Made by a program: the position numbers and the translations under genes | NCBI RefSeq assembly: GCF_000963885.1 | Contig: NZ_BALE01000010.1 | Coordinates: forward strand, 248,001 to 312,000 | DNA: 64,000 nt | Reading direction: 5' to 3' | Source of the DNA: Tanticharoenia sakaeratensis NBRC 103193 | GTDB taxonomy: Bacteria; Pseudomonadota; Alphaproteobacteria; Acetobacterales; Acetobacteraceae | The notes under the pieces: model-generated | What the model was told of the DNA's origin: nothing | Seen by the model: only the letters and a program-made list of their open reading frames with translations | Databases searched by the model: none | In this document: in pieces, positions 24,720-32,741 of the stretch | How positions within the stretch are numbered: position 1 is the first letter of the stretch | How the letters are laid out: the number at the start of each line of letters is the position of its first letter

Positions 24720-26639
24720 TCAGGCTGCCTGACGCGCTGTTTCCGTCGGTGCGATGCTCACCCGATACGGGCCGGCGGCCGCGATCCTGAGGCCGAGGAG
24801 AGCCGTTCCGTGCGGCGCGCGGGACGGCAGCGGCAGCAGGGCATCGCCGCGCGTCCAGCGATAGGGGCCTTCCGCGTCATGCCAGCCGGGCGCCGCAATA
24901 CCCGCGAGTTCAATCGCCTGCGTCTGGTCCGAATCCCACAGGGTCAGGCTCTCGAGCAGAACGCCCAACATGCGGCGGTCGTCCACGAACGGGCCGATCA
25001 CCTCGTCCGGACGGCTGCTGCGTGAAACGATGCGGACACTGTCGCAGTCCTGCGGCAGGGCGAAGATCGCGTGGCCGTTGCGCATGCGAACGGGTGTCAG
25101 CACGGTGCCCTCGCGGGTGATCAGACGCAGATCGGACTCGTTCGTCATCTCGCCCGATGTGACCGGCTCGAACCCGAGCGCTTGGGCGCGGGCAACCAGA
25201 CGCGCATGGATCGGCTCGACCACGGTGCGCGCGGTGGTGAGCGGCGCTGCGGCATCCTGCGCCCAGCTCTTCGCGGTGATGGCATGGAGCCGGGCAACGG
25301 GGCCGTGCTGCCGGAAAGTGTGACGGTTGCCGGTATCGAGATAGCTCTCGGTCGGCACGCCTTCCGCGAAGATGATCGAGTGGTCCTGCGTTTCGACGTG
25401 ATAATACGTGTAGGCCGTGATGCTGCGATCGTAGGCAATGGTCGTGCCGTTCACGAGCATCCGCACAGGGATCAGGCCGCCGTCGATCTGCAGGCAGTGC
25501 TCGCTGGTGACGAGCAGGTCGCGCTGCGGCAGGCCGTCCGCAATCGCATTCCTGAGCACGCGCACGGGATAGCCGGCATCGGCCTCCGGAGCCGAGACGT
25601 TCACCTGCACATGCTGATGACCGCTCCAGACGACCGGACGCCCGATGCGGCCATCGGTCGTCTGCACCATCACGATGTCGCCCGGCACGAGCGTTTCGAC
25701 CGCGACATCGCCGCGATCGGTGAGGATCAGCGTGCCTTCGAGAAAGCAGGCTGCCGTGTCGCTGGAGGCGGTTGTGGCCGTCGCCCCGTCGATGACGCTC
25801 CAGCTGCCGTCGGCGTTCACGCGGATCGTCGGCGTGCCCGGAACCGAGCCCGCGGCGAAGCTGATATTGGTCAGCTTGATGCCGTTGCCGTATGCGTCGA
25901 ACTTGACGAAGAGCGTGTAGGTGCCGTCGCCGTTCTGCGTGAATGTCGCGCCGATGGCCGGCGTGCCGCCGTGATCGACGGTGATCACGGACGTGCTGTT
26001 GAAGCCATGGATCGCAGTCGTGAACGTCTGGTTGTAGTCGCTCAGGCAGAGCTGGCTTGCCGCCCCGTCCGAACCGAACGTGATGGAGGCGCCGCCGGTG
26101 CTGCCGTTCAGGTAGAGTGCCGCGCCATTGTCCAGCGTCGTGTTGAGCGTGCTGGCAAGCTGGACCGGGCTGCTCGCGCTGCCGATTGTCGAATTATCGA
26201 GATTGATCGTGCCGCTGCCGCTGATCGTGCCATAGCTGCCGAAGCTGACGGCGCTGTTGCCCGTGATGTTCAGCGTGCCGTTGATGGTCGCGTTCGAGCT
26301 GCCGAGCGTGATCGCGCTGGCGGTGTCGATGTTCAGCGTGCCATTCGCGTCTACCGTGACGCCGTTGACGTTCAGGACCGTGCCGCCCGACGTCGCCGTG
26401 ACATCGAGCGTCGCATAGGCGCCGATCTTGAGACCGTTTGTCAGGGTGGCGCTGTTGGCCGTGTCGTACAGGACCGTAACGGGCGCGGTCAGCGTTCCCG
26501 CGATATAGGGCGGCTCATAGCTGATATTCTGCGGGACCTGTCCCGCGCTCCAGTTCCTGGCATCAAACCAGTTACCAGATGTTCCGCCAGTCCAAATATT
26601 GTTTGACACTGCACTACGCCTATTTCGGGATCTATACAT
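24720..26639 (-). CDS. Hint-domain (Hedgehog/intein-type) surface protein with beta-helix-like N-terminus
   Basis: Large protein, 639 aa from ATG 26639. Residues about 12-280 are low in charge and rich in Gly, Asn, Ser and Thr, with repeated short strands (TLNID, TLNITG, TINLDN), typical of a beta-helical adhesin-like passenger. It starts with NIWTGGTSGNW. Next comes a Hint_2-type domain: Cys298 in ACFLEGTLILTDRGDVAVE, VPGD, and the block-B motif T378-S-E-H381. These are residues that catalyse self-cleavage in Hedgehog and inteins. A C-terminal part ends with an all-beta region. There is no clear signal peptide, so export may use a C-terminal or type I route. TTG 26675 and GTG 26609 are other possible starts. 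The AT-rich upstream region holds a good promoter. Confidence 0.72.
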   Translation of the reverse strand: MYRSRNRRSAVSNNIWTGGTSGNWFDARNWSAGQVPQNISYEPPYIAGTLTAPVTVLYDTANSATLTNGLKIGAYATLDVTATSGGTVLNVNGVTVDANGTLNIDTASAITLGSSNATINGTLNITGNSAVSFGSYGTISGSGTINLDNSTIGSASSPVQLASTLNTTLDNGAALYLNGSTGGASITFGSDGAASQLCLSDYNQTFTTAIHGFNSTSVITVDHGGTPAIGATFTQNGDGTYTLFVKFDAYGNGIKLTNISFAAGSVPGTPTIRVNADGSWSVIDGATATTASSDTAACFLEGTLILTDRGDVAVETLVPGDIVMVQTTDGRIGRPVVWSGHQHVQVNVSAPEADAGYPVRVLRNAIADGLPQRDLLVTSEHCLQIDGGLIPVRMLVNGTTIAYDRSITAYTYYHVETQDHSIIFAEGVPTESYLDTGNRHTFRQHGPVARLHAITAKSWAQDAAAPLTTARTVVEPIHARLVARAQALGFEPVTSGEMTNESDLRLITREGTVLTPVRMRNGHAIFALPQDCDSVRIVSRSSRPDEVIGPFVDDRRMLGVLLESLTLWDSDQTQAIELAGIAAPGWHDAEGPYRWTRGDALLPLPSRAPHGTALLGLRIAAAGPYRVSIAPTETARQAA

Positions 26640-26770
26640 GCCCATTGACGCGTCGTGTGCGGCGGCATGTTCCAAAGTGGCGCGGCAGATATCACGCTGA
26701 ATGGGTATTTCTAACAGTAAAGTTTCGAAATCGGGTCGAATAATAAACTATTAACGCTTCCTATTCTTCT

Positions 26771-26800
26771 CTTATACTTTAACCGTTAAAGTGTCGTTAA
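26771..26800 (-). promoter_or_regulatory. Promoter with palindromic operator between -35 and -10
   Basis: On the minus strand, TTAACG (26800-26795) and TATAAG (26776-26771) are separated by 18 bases. The spacer is almost filled by a perfect palindrome, eight bases each side of one central base (26776-26792). It faces the Hint-domain gene and gives a leader of roughly 125 bases to ATG 26639. A regulator bound here would sit between the hexamers. Confidence 0.5.
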
Positions 26801-27165
26801 CGCAGTGCTGCAAAATCACCTTGGATGAGCGCGCGCAGCAGAATCGACGGGCGATGCCGCATTCGTCAGTGAACGAAGCGTATGCACGGAGCGCCATCAT
26901 GGACCTGCCCGGCGGGCCGGAAAGGGAGGGCCCAGGCAAAGAAGTATGCGGATTTCAACGTTTGCTCAGCCCTGCATCGCGTCCTTGCCGCGTCAAGACG
27001 GCGGCGCAGCGGCTCCGGGGGTGCGATACGGGCGCGGCGGACTAATCATGCAGATGGCAATGTCAGGAACGAGCGCGGGCAGGGAAAACCGTGGCTGGAA
27101 TCATCCAGCCGCCGGCCGAGCCCCGAAACTAAGTGTCTTACGGCGTATGCCGAATGGCCGTGCAG

Positions 27166-27203
27166 CTGGAAAGCGCCGGGTTTCGCAAAACTGCGCCTTC
27201 CAG
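27166..27203 (-). terminator. Hairpin behind the TonB-dependent receptor gene
   Basis: The arms CTGGAAAGCGC and GCGCCTTCCAG pair with one mismatch around a 16-base loop, starting 19 bases after the receptor stop on the minus strand. No T run follows, so termination is inferred from position only. Confidence 0.4.
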
Positions 27204-27221
27204 ATGCCGGCAGAGCGTCGA

Positions 27222-29816
27222 TTACAGGTCGTAATTGACGCGCAGGTAATAGAACCCGCCATTGATCCCGAGCTGTGACGTGCTCGGGTAGTATTGCGGC
27301 GCGCCGAGATAGCGGTTCGCCGCCGGCACTTTCGTGGGATAGGAGGCAAAGATGTTGTTGCCGCCCAGCGTTGCCGTCCAGCGATCGGTCACGCGGTAGG
27401 AGACTTCCAGATTGGTCGTCCAGCGCGGCTCGTTATGCCACTGGCGATAGATATGATTGCCGTTCAGCGCCAGCGGCCCCGCATACCAGGTGAGTTCGTC
27501 CGTCGTCTGGCCCCAGCGGATCTCGTGCAGGCCGACCGTCCAGCGGTTCTGGGTCCAGCGACCGCCGAAGATGATCTTGCTGCGCGGATAAGCCGTTGTG
27601 AGATAGGCAACGCTCTGAGCGTCCAGCAGTGGCGCACCGCTTGCGCTGTCGGACTGATGACGCAGGCGCGTGCGGTTCAGGTTGATGGCCGCATCCCAGT
27701 CGATCCGCCCGTAATTTCCAAGGCGGGTCAGATACGTCGCCGTCAGGTCGAGCCCCTGGGTGCGCGTGGAGGCGACATTGGCGAACCAGTTGGCGGAGAC
27801 CGCACCGGACCCCCAGGTCGCGGCGCTGGCCGGGAGGCTGAACCCGTCAAGTGCCAGGGCACTCTGGGCGGCGGAGCCGACGATGCTGCCGCCGGGAAGG
27901 ATCCGGTCGCGCAGGTCGATCTGATAGACGTCAGCCGTGACGTGGAGGTTCTGGATCGGCTCGGCGATCACGCCGCCCTCGACGTTGGTCGAGCGCTCGG
28001 GCTTGAGAGCCGATGCGCCGTTCGCCACAGCGCCGGGCGAATTGACCGCGATCAGACCACGTGCCGCCGTGGGGGACACGTTCAGCGCGCTGTAATGCTC
28101 CTGCGCCAGCGTGGGCGCGTGGAAGCCGTTGCTGATCGTCGCCCGGAAGCCGAGCCTGCGATTGACGTCGTAGCGCGTGGCGATCTTGCCGGTCTGGGTG
28201 TTGCCGACGTCCGAATAGTGCTCGTAGCGGCCGGCGAGATCGACCTGCCAGGCGCGCGTCAGATGCGTCGAGAGATCGAGATAGCCTGCGGTGACATCGC
28301 GATTGGAATTGCCGGCATTGGCCGGGTTGGTGCCGGGCAGCGCATCGGCGCCGCTGCCATAGCCGTACGGCGTCGAGATGCTGTCGGGTGACCCGGTACC
28401 CACCGAGTAGGCTTCGTAGCGATACTCGGCGCCGCCTGCGACGTTGATCGCATAGGGCCAGAAGCCGAAATGCAGACGGCGCGACAGGTCGAAATTGTTC
28501 GTGATCGTCGTGTTGTTGAAGCCCATCACGTCGAAGCTCGTCGGCGTCCGTCCGGTCGCCGCGTAAAGCGCCGTATTGGTGGAATTCTCCAGGCCGATAT
28601 CGTCGAAGTCGCGCGCATAGACGGATGACAGATCCCAGTGCCAGCCTGAATATTCACCACGCAGGCCCGCTTTCACCTCGACGTCGTTTTCATTCAACGT
28701 CTCCAGAGGCGAGTATCCGTAGGGATAGAGCGCGGCATAGCCAGGATAGGCGCTGAGCGACGAAGGCAGCCGGTAGTTCTGGTAGGATTGCGCATGCCGG
28801 TGGCCGTATGTGGCATCGCCGTAGAGCTGGATGGCGTCCGTCAGGTCGTAGCCCGCGTTGATCGCAACCGTTTCGCGCGTCTGTTCGGGCTGGCCGAGGA
28901 TATTGTTGACGTAGGTGTTCGTGCGGTTGTCGCGCGCGCTGCGATATGTCGGATCCATATGGACGAAGTCGCCGCTGATATGGGCCCAGCCCCGCGATCC
29001 CAGCTTCAGGCCGCCATCCAGGTACACACCTTGCTGAAAGCCGTCGCCCTCCGAAGTGATGCCGCTGATGGACTGGGCATGAAACCCGCTCGGCTGCTTT
29101 TTGAGGATGATGTTCACGACACCCGCGACCGCATCGGAGCCGTACTGCGCGGATGCGCCGTCGCGCAGCACCTCCACATGGTCGATCGCCGCCATCGGGA
29201 TCATGTCGATGTCGGGCGCGGTCGATCCCTGCTGGGGACCCGGATCGGCATAGATGTTGGCCGTGCTGTGACGGCGCTTGCCATCCACGAGAACGAGCGT
29301 CTCGTTGGGATTGAGACCGCGCAGGCTGATCGTGTCGGTCAGGGCGCCGGTATCGAACCCGCCGGTCGGCGTGGTGAGGGATGGTAGCAACAGGGACAGT
29401 GCATCGCGCAGGGTCGGCTGCCCGGTTGCCGCAAGCTGCTGGTGGCTGACGACATCAATCGGGGACAGGCTGTCGCGTGCACGGCGGCCGGTTTCACGCG
29501 TTCCGGTCACGACGATGCTTTCGCCGGATGAAGCCGGTGCCGGTGCCGATGCCGCCGGTCGGACGGGAGCGGACGAAGCGCGCGCACCCTGGGCGGTTGC
29601 CGAGGTGTTGGTCGTCGCGGGAGCCCGCGAGGGTGCGGCTGCTGCGCGGGTTCCGTGCGCGGAAGTGCTGCGCGTCGCATGTGCCGTCGACTGGGCTGTC
29701 GTTGCAGCGTCTGGCTCTGCTACGGCAAGGGCAGGCATCAGCGCCGTGCCGAGGAGCAGAAGTTGCCCCCGCCGCAACGCCTTGTGCACAACTGCCGATT
29801 TTTCATAGTATTTCAT
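27222..29816 (-). CDS. TonB-dependent outer-membrane receptor
   Basis: Outer-membrane gated channel, 864 aa, importing an unknown ligand with energy from TonB-ExbBD. A signal peptide (QLLLLGTALMPALAVA) is followed by an unusual Ala/Thr/Ser/Pro stretch of about 60 residues. Then come a TonB box-like ESIVVTGTR, the plug domain (DVVSHQQLAATGQPTLRDAL, ISLRGLNPNETLVLVDGKRR, DHVEVLRDGASAQYGSDAVAGVVNI) and a long barrel ending in aromatic strands and YLRVNYDL. The plug GLNPNETLVLVDGKR-RH... pattern is that of the large iron-complex/sugar receptor class; no siderophore or vitamin genes adjoin it. ATG 29816 is used; a GTG three codons earlier is possible. Confidence 0.9.
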   Translation of the reverse strand: MKYYEKSAVVHKALRRGQLLLLGTALMPALAVAEPDAATTAQSTAHATRSTSAHGTRAAAAPSRAPATTNTSATAQGARASSAPVRPAASAPAPASSGESIVVTGTRETGRRARDSLSPIDVVSHQQLAATGQPTLRDALSLLLPSLTTPTGGFDTGALTDTISLRGLNPNETLVLVDGKRRHSTANIYADPGPQQGSTAPDIDMIPMAAIDHVEVLRDGASAQYGSDAVAGVVNIILKKQPSGFHAQSISGITSEGDGFQQGVYLDGGLKLGSRGWAHISGDFVHMDPTYRSARDNRTNTYVNNILGQPEQTRETVAINAGYDLTDAIQLYGDATYGHRHAQSYQNYRLPSSLSAYPGYAALYPYGYSPLETLNENDVEVKAGLRGEYSGWHWDLSSVYARDFDDIGLENSTNTALYAATGRTPTSFDVMGFNNTTITNNFDLSRRLHFGFWPYAINVAGGAEYRYEAYSVGTGSPDSISTPYGYGSGADALPGTNPANAGNSNRDVTAGYLDLSTHLTRAWQVDLAGRYEHYSDVGNTQTGKIATRYDVNRRLGFRATISNGFHAPTLAQEHYSALNVSPTAARGLIAVNSPGAVANGASALKPERSTNVEGGVIAEPIQNLHVTADVYQIDLRDRILPGGSIVGSAAQSALALDGFSLPASAATWGSGAVSANWFANVASTRTQGLDLTATYLTRLGNYGRIDWDAAINLNRTRLRHQSDSASGAPLLDAQSVAYLTTAYPRSKIIFGGRWTQNRWTVGLHEIRWGQTTDELTWYAGPLALNGNHIYRQWHNEPRWTTNLEVSYRVTDRWTATLGGNNIFASYPTKVPAANRYLGAPQYYPSTSQLGINGGFYYLRVNYDL

Positions 29817-29962
29817 TTTATGCACACCGAAACGACGTGAAATATAGCCGCTTGGGTATTGCGCGCCGGCGGGAGCGTCAACGATTGCCGGGGGTGCTTT
29901 GTAAAGCTGCCTGTCGGATCTGGTATTTCTGCAACAGATCGATGGCGGGACGGGCGAGGGCG

Positions 29963-29985
29963 CCTGGAGCCTTTCGGCTCTCAGG
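29963..29985 (-). terminator. Hairpin behind the cioAB-DUF2474 operon
   Basis: The stem CCTGGAGCC/GGCTC(T)CAGG has a TTTC loop, 10 bases past the DUF2474 stop on the minus strand. It lacks a T run, so it is a weak terminator candidate. Confidence 0.4.
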
Positions 29986-29994
29986 TCGGCAGGG

Positions 29995-30126
29995 TCAGTG
30001 AGTGTGACCGAAGATCAGGAGCTTGAGCGCCTCGGCGCCGACCCCGACCGTGACCACGCCCGCGGCCCAGAGGCCGACGAACCAGAGCGTCTTGCGAAGA
30101 AGGCCGCCCGGGCGCTGGTCCGTCAT
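29995..30126 (-). CDS. DUF2474 small membrane protein of the bd oxidase (CydX-like)
   Basis: A 43-residue single-span membrane peptide: charged start (MTDQRPGGLLRKT), one helix (LWFVGLWAAGVVTVGVGAEAL) and a short tail ending GHTH. DUF2474 peptides are regularly the third gene of cyanide-insensitive bd oxidase operons, and by analogy with CydX they probably stabilise the heme site; that role is inference. It starts 11 bases after the cioB stop. The ATG at 30126 fits this size; the frame is open further upstream but overlaps cioB. Confidence 0.78.
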   Translation of the reverse strand: MTDQRPGGLLRKTLWFVGLWAAGVVTVGVGAEALKLLIFGHTH

Positions 30127-30137
30127 GCTGTGATGCC

Positions 30138-31160
30138 TCAGTGGTAGTGTTGCTCCGCGGTCACTTTCCCGCGGAATACATAGTAGGAATAGAGCGTGTA
30201 ACCGATGATCGTCGGCAGCAGGAACATCGCGCCGACCAGCACGAAGGCCTGGCTCGATGGCGGAGAGGAAGCCTGCCAGATCGTGATCGAGGGCGGCACG
30301 ATATGCGGCCAGATGTTGATCCCGAGCCCGCTGAAGCACAGGAAGAACCAGCCGATCGCGCAGGCGAACGGCAGGATGTGAATGCTTGGCCGTGTCAGGC
30401 TCCAGCCAAGCACGATGCCGAGACCGACCACCGCGACAGGAACCGGCAGGACGAGCGCGATCTGCGGCCACTCGGTCCATTTCAGCATGTAGTCGGCGTG
30501 CAGATGAGGCGTCCACAGCGAGGCCAGCACGATCAGGGCGAAGACGACGGCCGCGAGCGGCATCGACACTTTCCGGAAGGTGTCATGCAGCTCACCGTCC
30601 GTGCGCCAGACGAGCCAGGTCGATCCCAGCAGCGCATAGCCGATGACGACAGCCACACCGCAGAACGCGGCAAAAGGCGTCGCCCAGTCGAGGGACCCGC
30701 CGACAAAGACGTTGTTTCGAACCGGAATGCCCTGAATCAGGGTGCCCAGGATCAGGCCCTGGCAGAACGCCGCGACGATCGAGCCGTAGCAGAACGCATT
30801 GTCCCACAGCCACTGGCTGCGTGCCGAGCGCATCTTGAAGCGGAACTCGAACCCGACGCCGCGCAGGATCAGCGCCAGCAGCATGCCGATGATCGGGAGA
30901 TACAGCGCGGGCAGGATGATGCCGTAGGCGACGGGGAACACGCCGTAGAGCGCGGCGCCGCCGAAGATCATCCAGGTTTCGTTGCCGTCCCAGACGGGGG
31001 CGACCGTGTTGACCATCGTGTTGCGATGGTCGTGGTTGCGCTCGCCCAGGAACAGGATGCCGACGCCGAGATCGAAACCGTCCAGCAGGACGTAGATCAG
31101 GATCGCCATGGCCGCGAGCACGGCCCATATGACGGGGAGCCAGAAGGAAGGATCAACCAT
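30138..31160 (-). CDS. cioB: Cyanide-insensitive cytochrome bd-type quinol oxidase subunit II
   Basis: Membrane subunit II of a bd-family terminal oxidase, 340 aa with eight or nine helices. It opens with FWLPVIWAVLAAMAILIYVLLDGFDLGVGIL, the CydB pattern with the conserved acidic residue in GFDLGVG, followed by NTVAPVWDGNETWMIFGGAALYGVFP, the family signature. Subunit II is needed for assembly and the oxygen channel and binds no heme itself. It lies six bases after the cioA stop, with GGAG nine bases before its ATG. Confidence 0.93.
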   Translation of the reverse strand: MVDPSFWLPVIWAVLAAMAILIYVLLDGFDLGVGILFLGERNHDHRNTMVNTVAPVWDGNETWMIFGGAALYGVFPVAYGIILPALYLPIIGMLLALILRGVGFEFRFKMRSARSQWLWDNAFCYGSIVAAFCQGLILGTLIQGIPVRNNVFVGGSLDWATPFAAFCGVAVVIGYALLGSTWLVWRTDGELHDTFRKVSMPLAAVVFALIVLASLWTPHLHADYMLKWTEWPQIALVLPVPVAVVGLGIVLGWSLTRPSIHILPFACAIGWFFLCFSGLGINIWPHIVPPSITIWQASSPPSSQAFVLVGAMFLLPTIIGYTLYSYYVFRGKVTAEQHYH

Positions 31161-31166
31161 TCGGGC

Positions 31167-32588
31167 TTACTCCGCCATGCCGGTTTCGGGTTGATGGGAG
31201 ACCTGCGTCATGCCTGCCGCGCGCTGCGGCTCATGCGTATCCGGGCCTGTCTCGCCTTCATGTGGCGCATCGCCGAACATGCGGAACAGGATCGTGACGC
31301 CCGCCACGAACACGATGAAATAGATGATCACGAAGCCGGTCATGGACGCGGCCATGTTCGGCAGGGCTACGGTCGAGACGCTGTCCGCCGTGCGCAGGAG
31401 GCCATAGACCGTAAACGGCTGCCGCCCGACCTCAGTGGTGATCCATCCGCACAGGAGGGCGACGAAGCCCGCCGGTCCCATCAGGATCGCCGCCCGCAGA
31501 AGCAGGGCGTTGCTGTAGAACGTGCCGCGCCACCGCAGGAACAGCGAATAGATCCCGAGCAGCGCCATGAGCATGCCCAGCGCCACCATGATGCGGAAGC
31601 TGAAGAACACGATCTGGGACGGCGCGCGGTCCTGCTTCGGGAAGTCCTTCAGGCCGGGAACCTTGCCATTCAGGCTGTGCGTCAGGATCAGCGAGCCGAG
31701 AAGCGGGATCTGGATCTTGTAGCGCGTGGTCTCGGCCTGCATGTCCGGAATGCCGAACAGGATCTCAGGCGCGTGGTCCTCGGAAACCCAGTCGCCTTCC
31801 ATCGCGGCGATCTTCGCCGGCTGATACTCCAGCGTGTTCAGGCCCTGCGTATCACCGGCCAGAATCTGGATCGGGCTGACGATGGCCGCCATCCACATGG
31901 CCATCGAGAACATGACGCGGACGGCTTCCGGCGCGTGGGTGCCGGTGCGCTTCGCACGCAGCAGATGCCATGCACCGACCCCGCCCACGACGAAGGCGAC
32001 GCACAGGAAGGCCGCGAGACCCATGTGGACAAGTCGGTAGGGGAACGACGGGTTGAAGACGATCTGGAACCAGTTCTTCGGCAGGAACCGGCCCGTCGCC
32101 GCGTCGATGATGTAGCCGCGCGGGGTCTGCATCCAAGAATTGGACGCCAGGATCCACGTCATCGAGATAAGGGTGCCGATGGAGACCAGACAGGTTGCCG
32201 CGAAGTGCAGGCGGCGGCCCACGCGGTCGAGCCCGAACATCATGACGCCGAGGAAGCCCGCCTCCAGGAAGAAGGCCGTCATGACCTCATAGGCCAGCAT
32301 CGGTCCAAGGACCGGCCCGGCCTTCTGCGAGAACTGGGACCAGTTCGTGCCGAATTCATACGACATGACGAGGCCGGAGACGACGCCCATCGCGAACACG
32401 ACGGAGAACACCTTCAGCCAGTATTTGAAGAGGTCGAGATAGACCCGTCGATCGGTCTTCAGCCACAGCGCTTCAAGGACCGCGAGGTAGGCGGCCAGCC
32501 CGATCGAGAACGCCGGAAAGACGATGTGGAAACCGACAGTGAACGCGAACTGCATTCGCGCGAGATGGTATGCCGTCAGAAAAGACAT
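31167..32588 (-). CDS. cioA: Cyanide-insensitive cytochrome bd-type ubiquinol oxidase subunit I
   Basis: Heme-binding subunit I that oxidises ubiquinol and reduces oxygen to water without pumping protons. The protein has 473 aa. Axial His candidates sit in ARMQFAFTVGFHIVFPAF (helix 1) and NPSFPYRLVHMGLAAFL. The segment GWITTEVGRQPFTVYGLLRT replaces the GRQPW motif of E. coli CydA with GRQPF. The Q loop between helices 6 and 7 is short, which marks the CIO branch rather than canonical CydA. In acetic acid bacteria this enzyme competes with cytochrome bo3 for electrons from periplasmic dehydrogenases such as Gcd. ATG 32588 begins the conserved MSFLTAYHLAR; an upstream in-frame extension lacks homology. 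Confidence 0.93.
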   Translation of the reverse strand: MSFLTAYHLARMQFAFTVGFHIVFPAFSIGLAAYLAVLEALWLKTDRRVYLDLFKYWLKVFSVVFAMGVVSGLVMSYEFGTNWSQFSQKAGPVLGPMLAYEVMTAFFLEAGFLGVMMFGLDRVGRRLHFAATCLVSIGTLISMTWILASNSWMQTPRGYIIDAATGRFLPKNWFQIVFNPSFPYRLVHMGLAAFLCVAFVVGGVGAWHLLRAKRTGTHAPEAVRVMFSMAMWMAAIVSPIQILAGDTQGLNTLEYQPAKIAAMEGDWVSEDHAPEILFGIPDMQAETTRYKIQIPLLGSLILTHSLNGKVPGLKDFPKQDRAPSQIVFFSFRIMVALGMLMALLGIYSLFLRWRGTFYSNALLLRAAILMGPAGFVALLCGWITTEVGRQPFTVYGLLRTADSVSTVALPNMAASMTGFVIIYFIVFVAGVTILFRMFGDAPHEGETGPDTHEPQRAAGMTQVSHQPETGMAE

Positions 32589-32711
32589 GGAATTGTGCCG
32601 CTCCGAGGTGAGAGAGGACCGGGCGGTGCATACGTTCAGGCAGGCGGCCACCGCAGAACAGACAGACGCCGCAGATCGTATCCCGGACTGAGATCCGGAC
32701 CGAAATTATTG

Positions 32712-32729
32712 ATCACATTTTCGTGTGAT
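32712..32729 (-). promoter_or_regulatory. Inverted repeat upstream of cioA
   Basis: Perfect ATCACA-N6-TGTGAT dyad about 125 bases before the cioA start and 13 bases after the stop of the DUF2125 gene. The half-site resembles those of CRP/FNR-family proteins, but the arms are arranged outward compared with the usual TGTGA-N6-TCACA. It may be an operator for cioAB or a hairpin ending the upstream gene. Confidence 0.4.
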
Positions 32730-32741
32730 ATTGCTGGAAAG

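Larger units (their letters stand above)
26640..27221. other. AT-rich intergenic region upstream of the Hint gene
   Basis: About 580 bases between the divergent-looking start of the Hint gene and the end of the TonB receptor gene, both on the minus strand. Positions 26690-26800 are much richer in A+T than the rest of the window and contain the promoter above. From about 26820 to 27160 I see no supported gene; the short frames there have no motifs or ribosome-binding sites. The last part carries the hairpin at 27166-27203. Confidence 0.55.
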
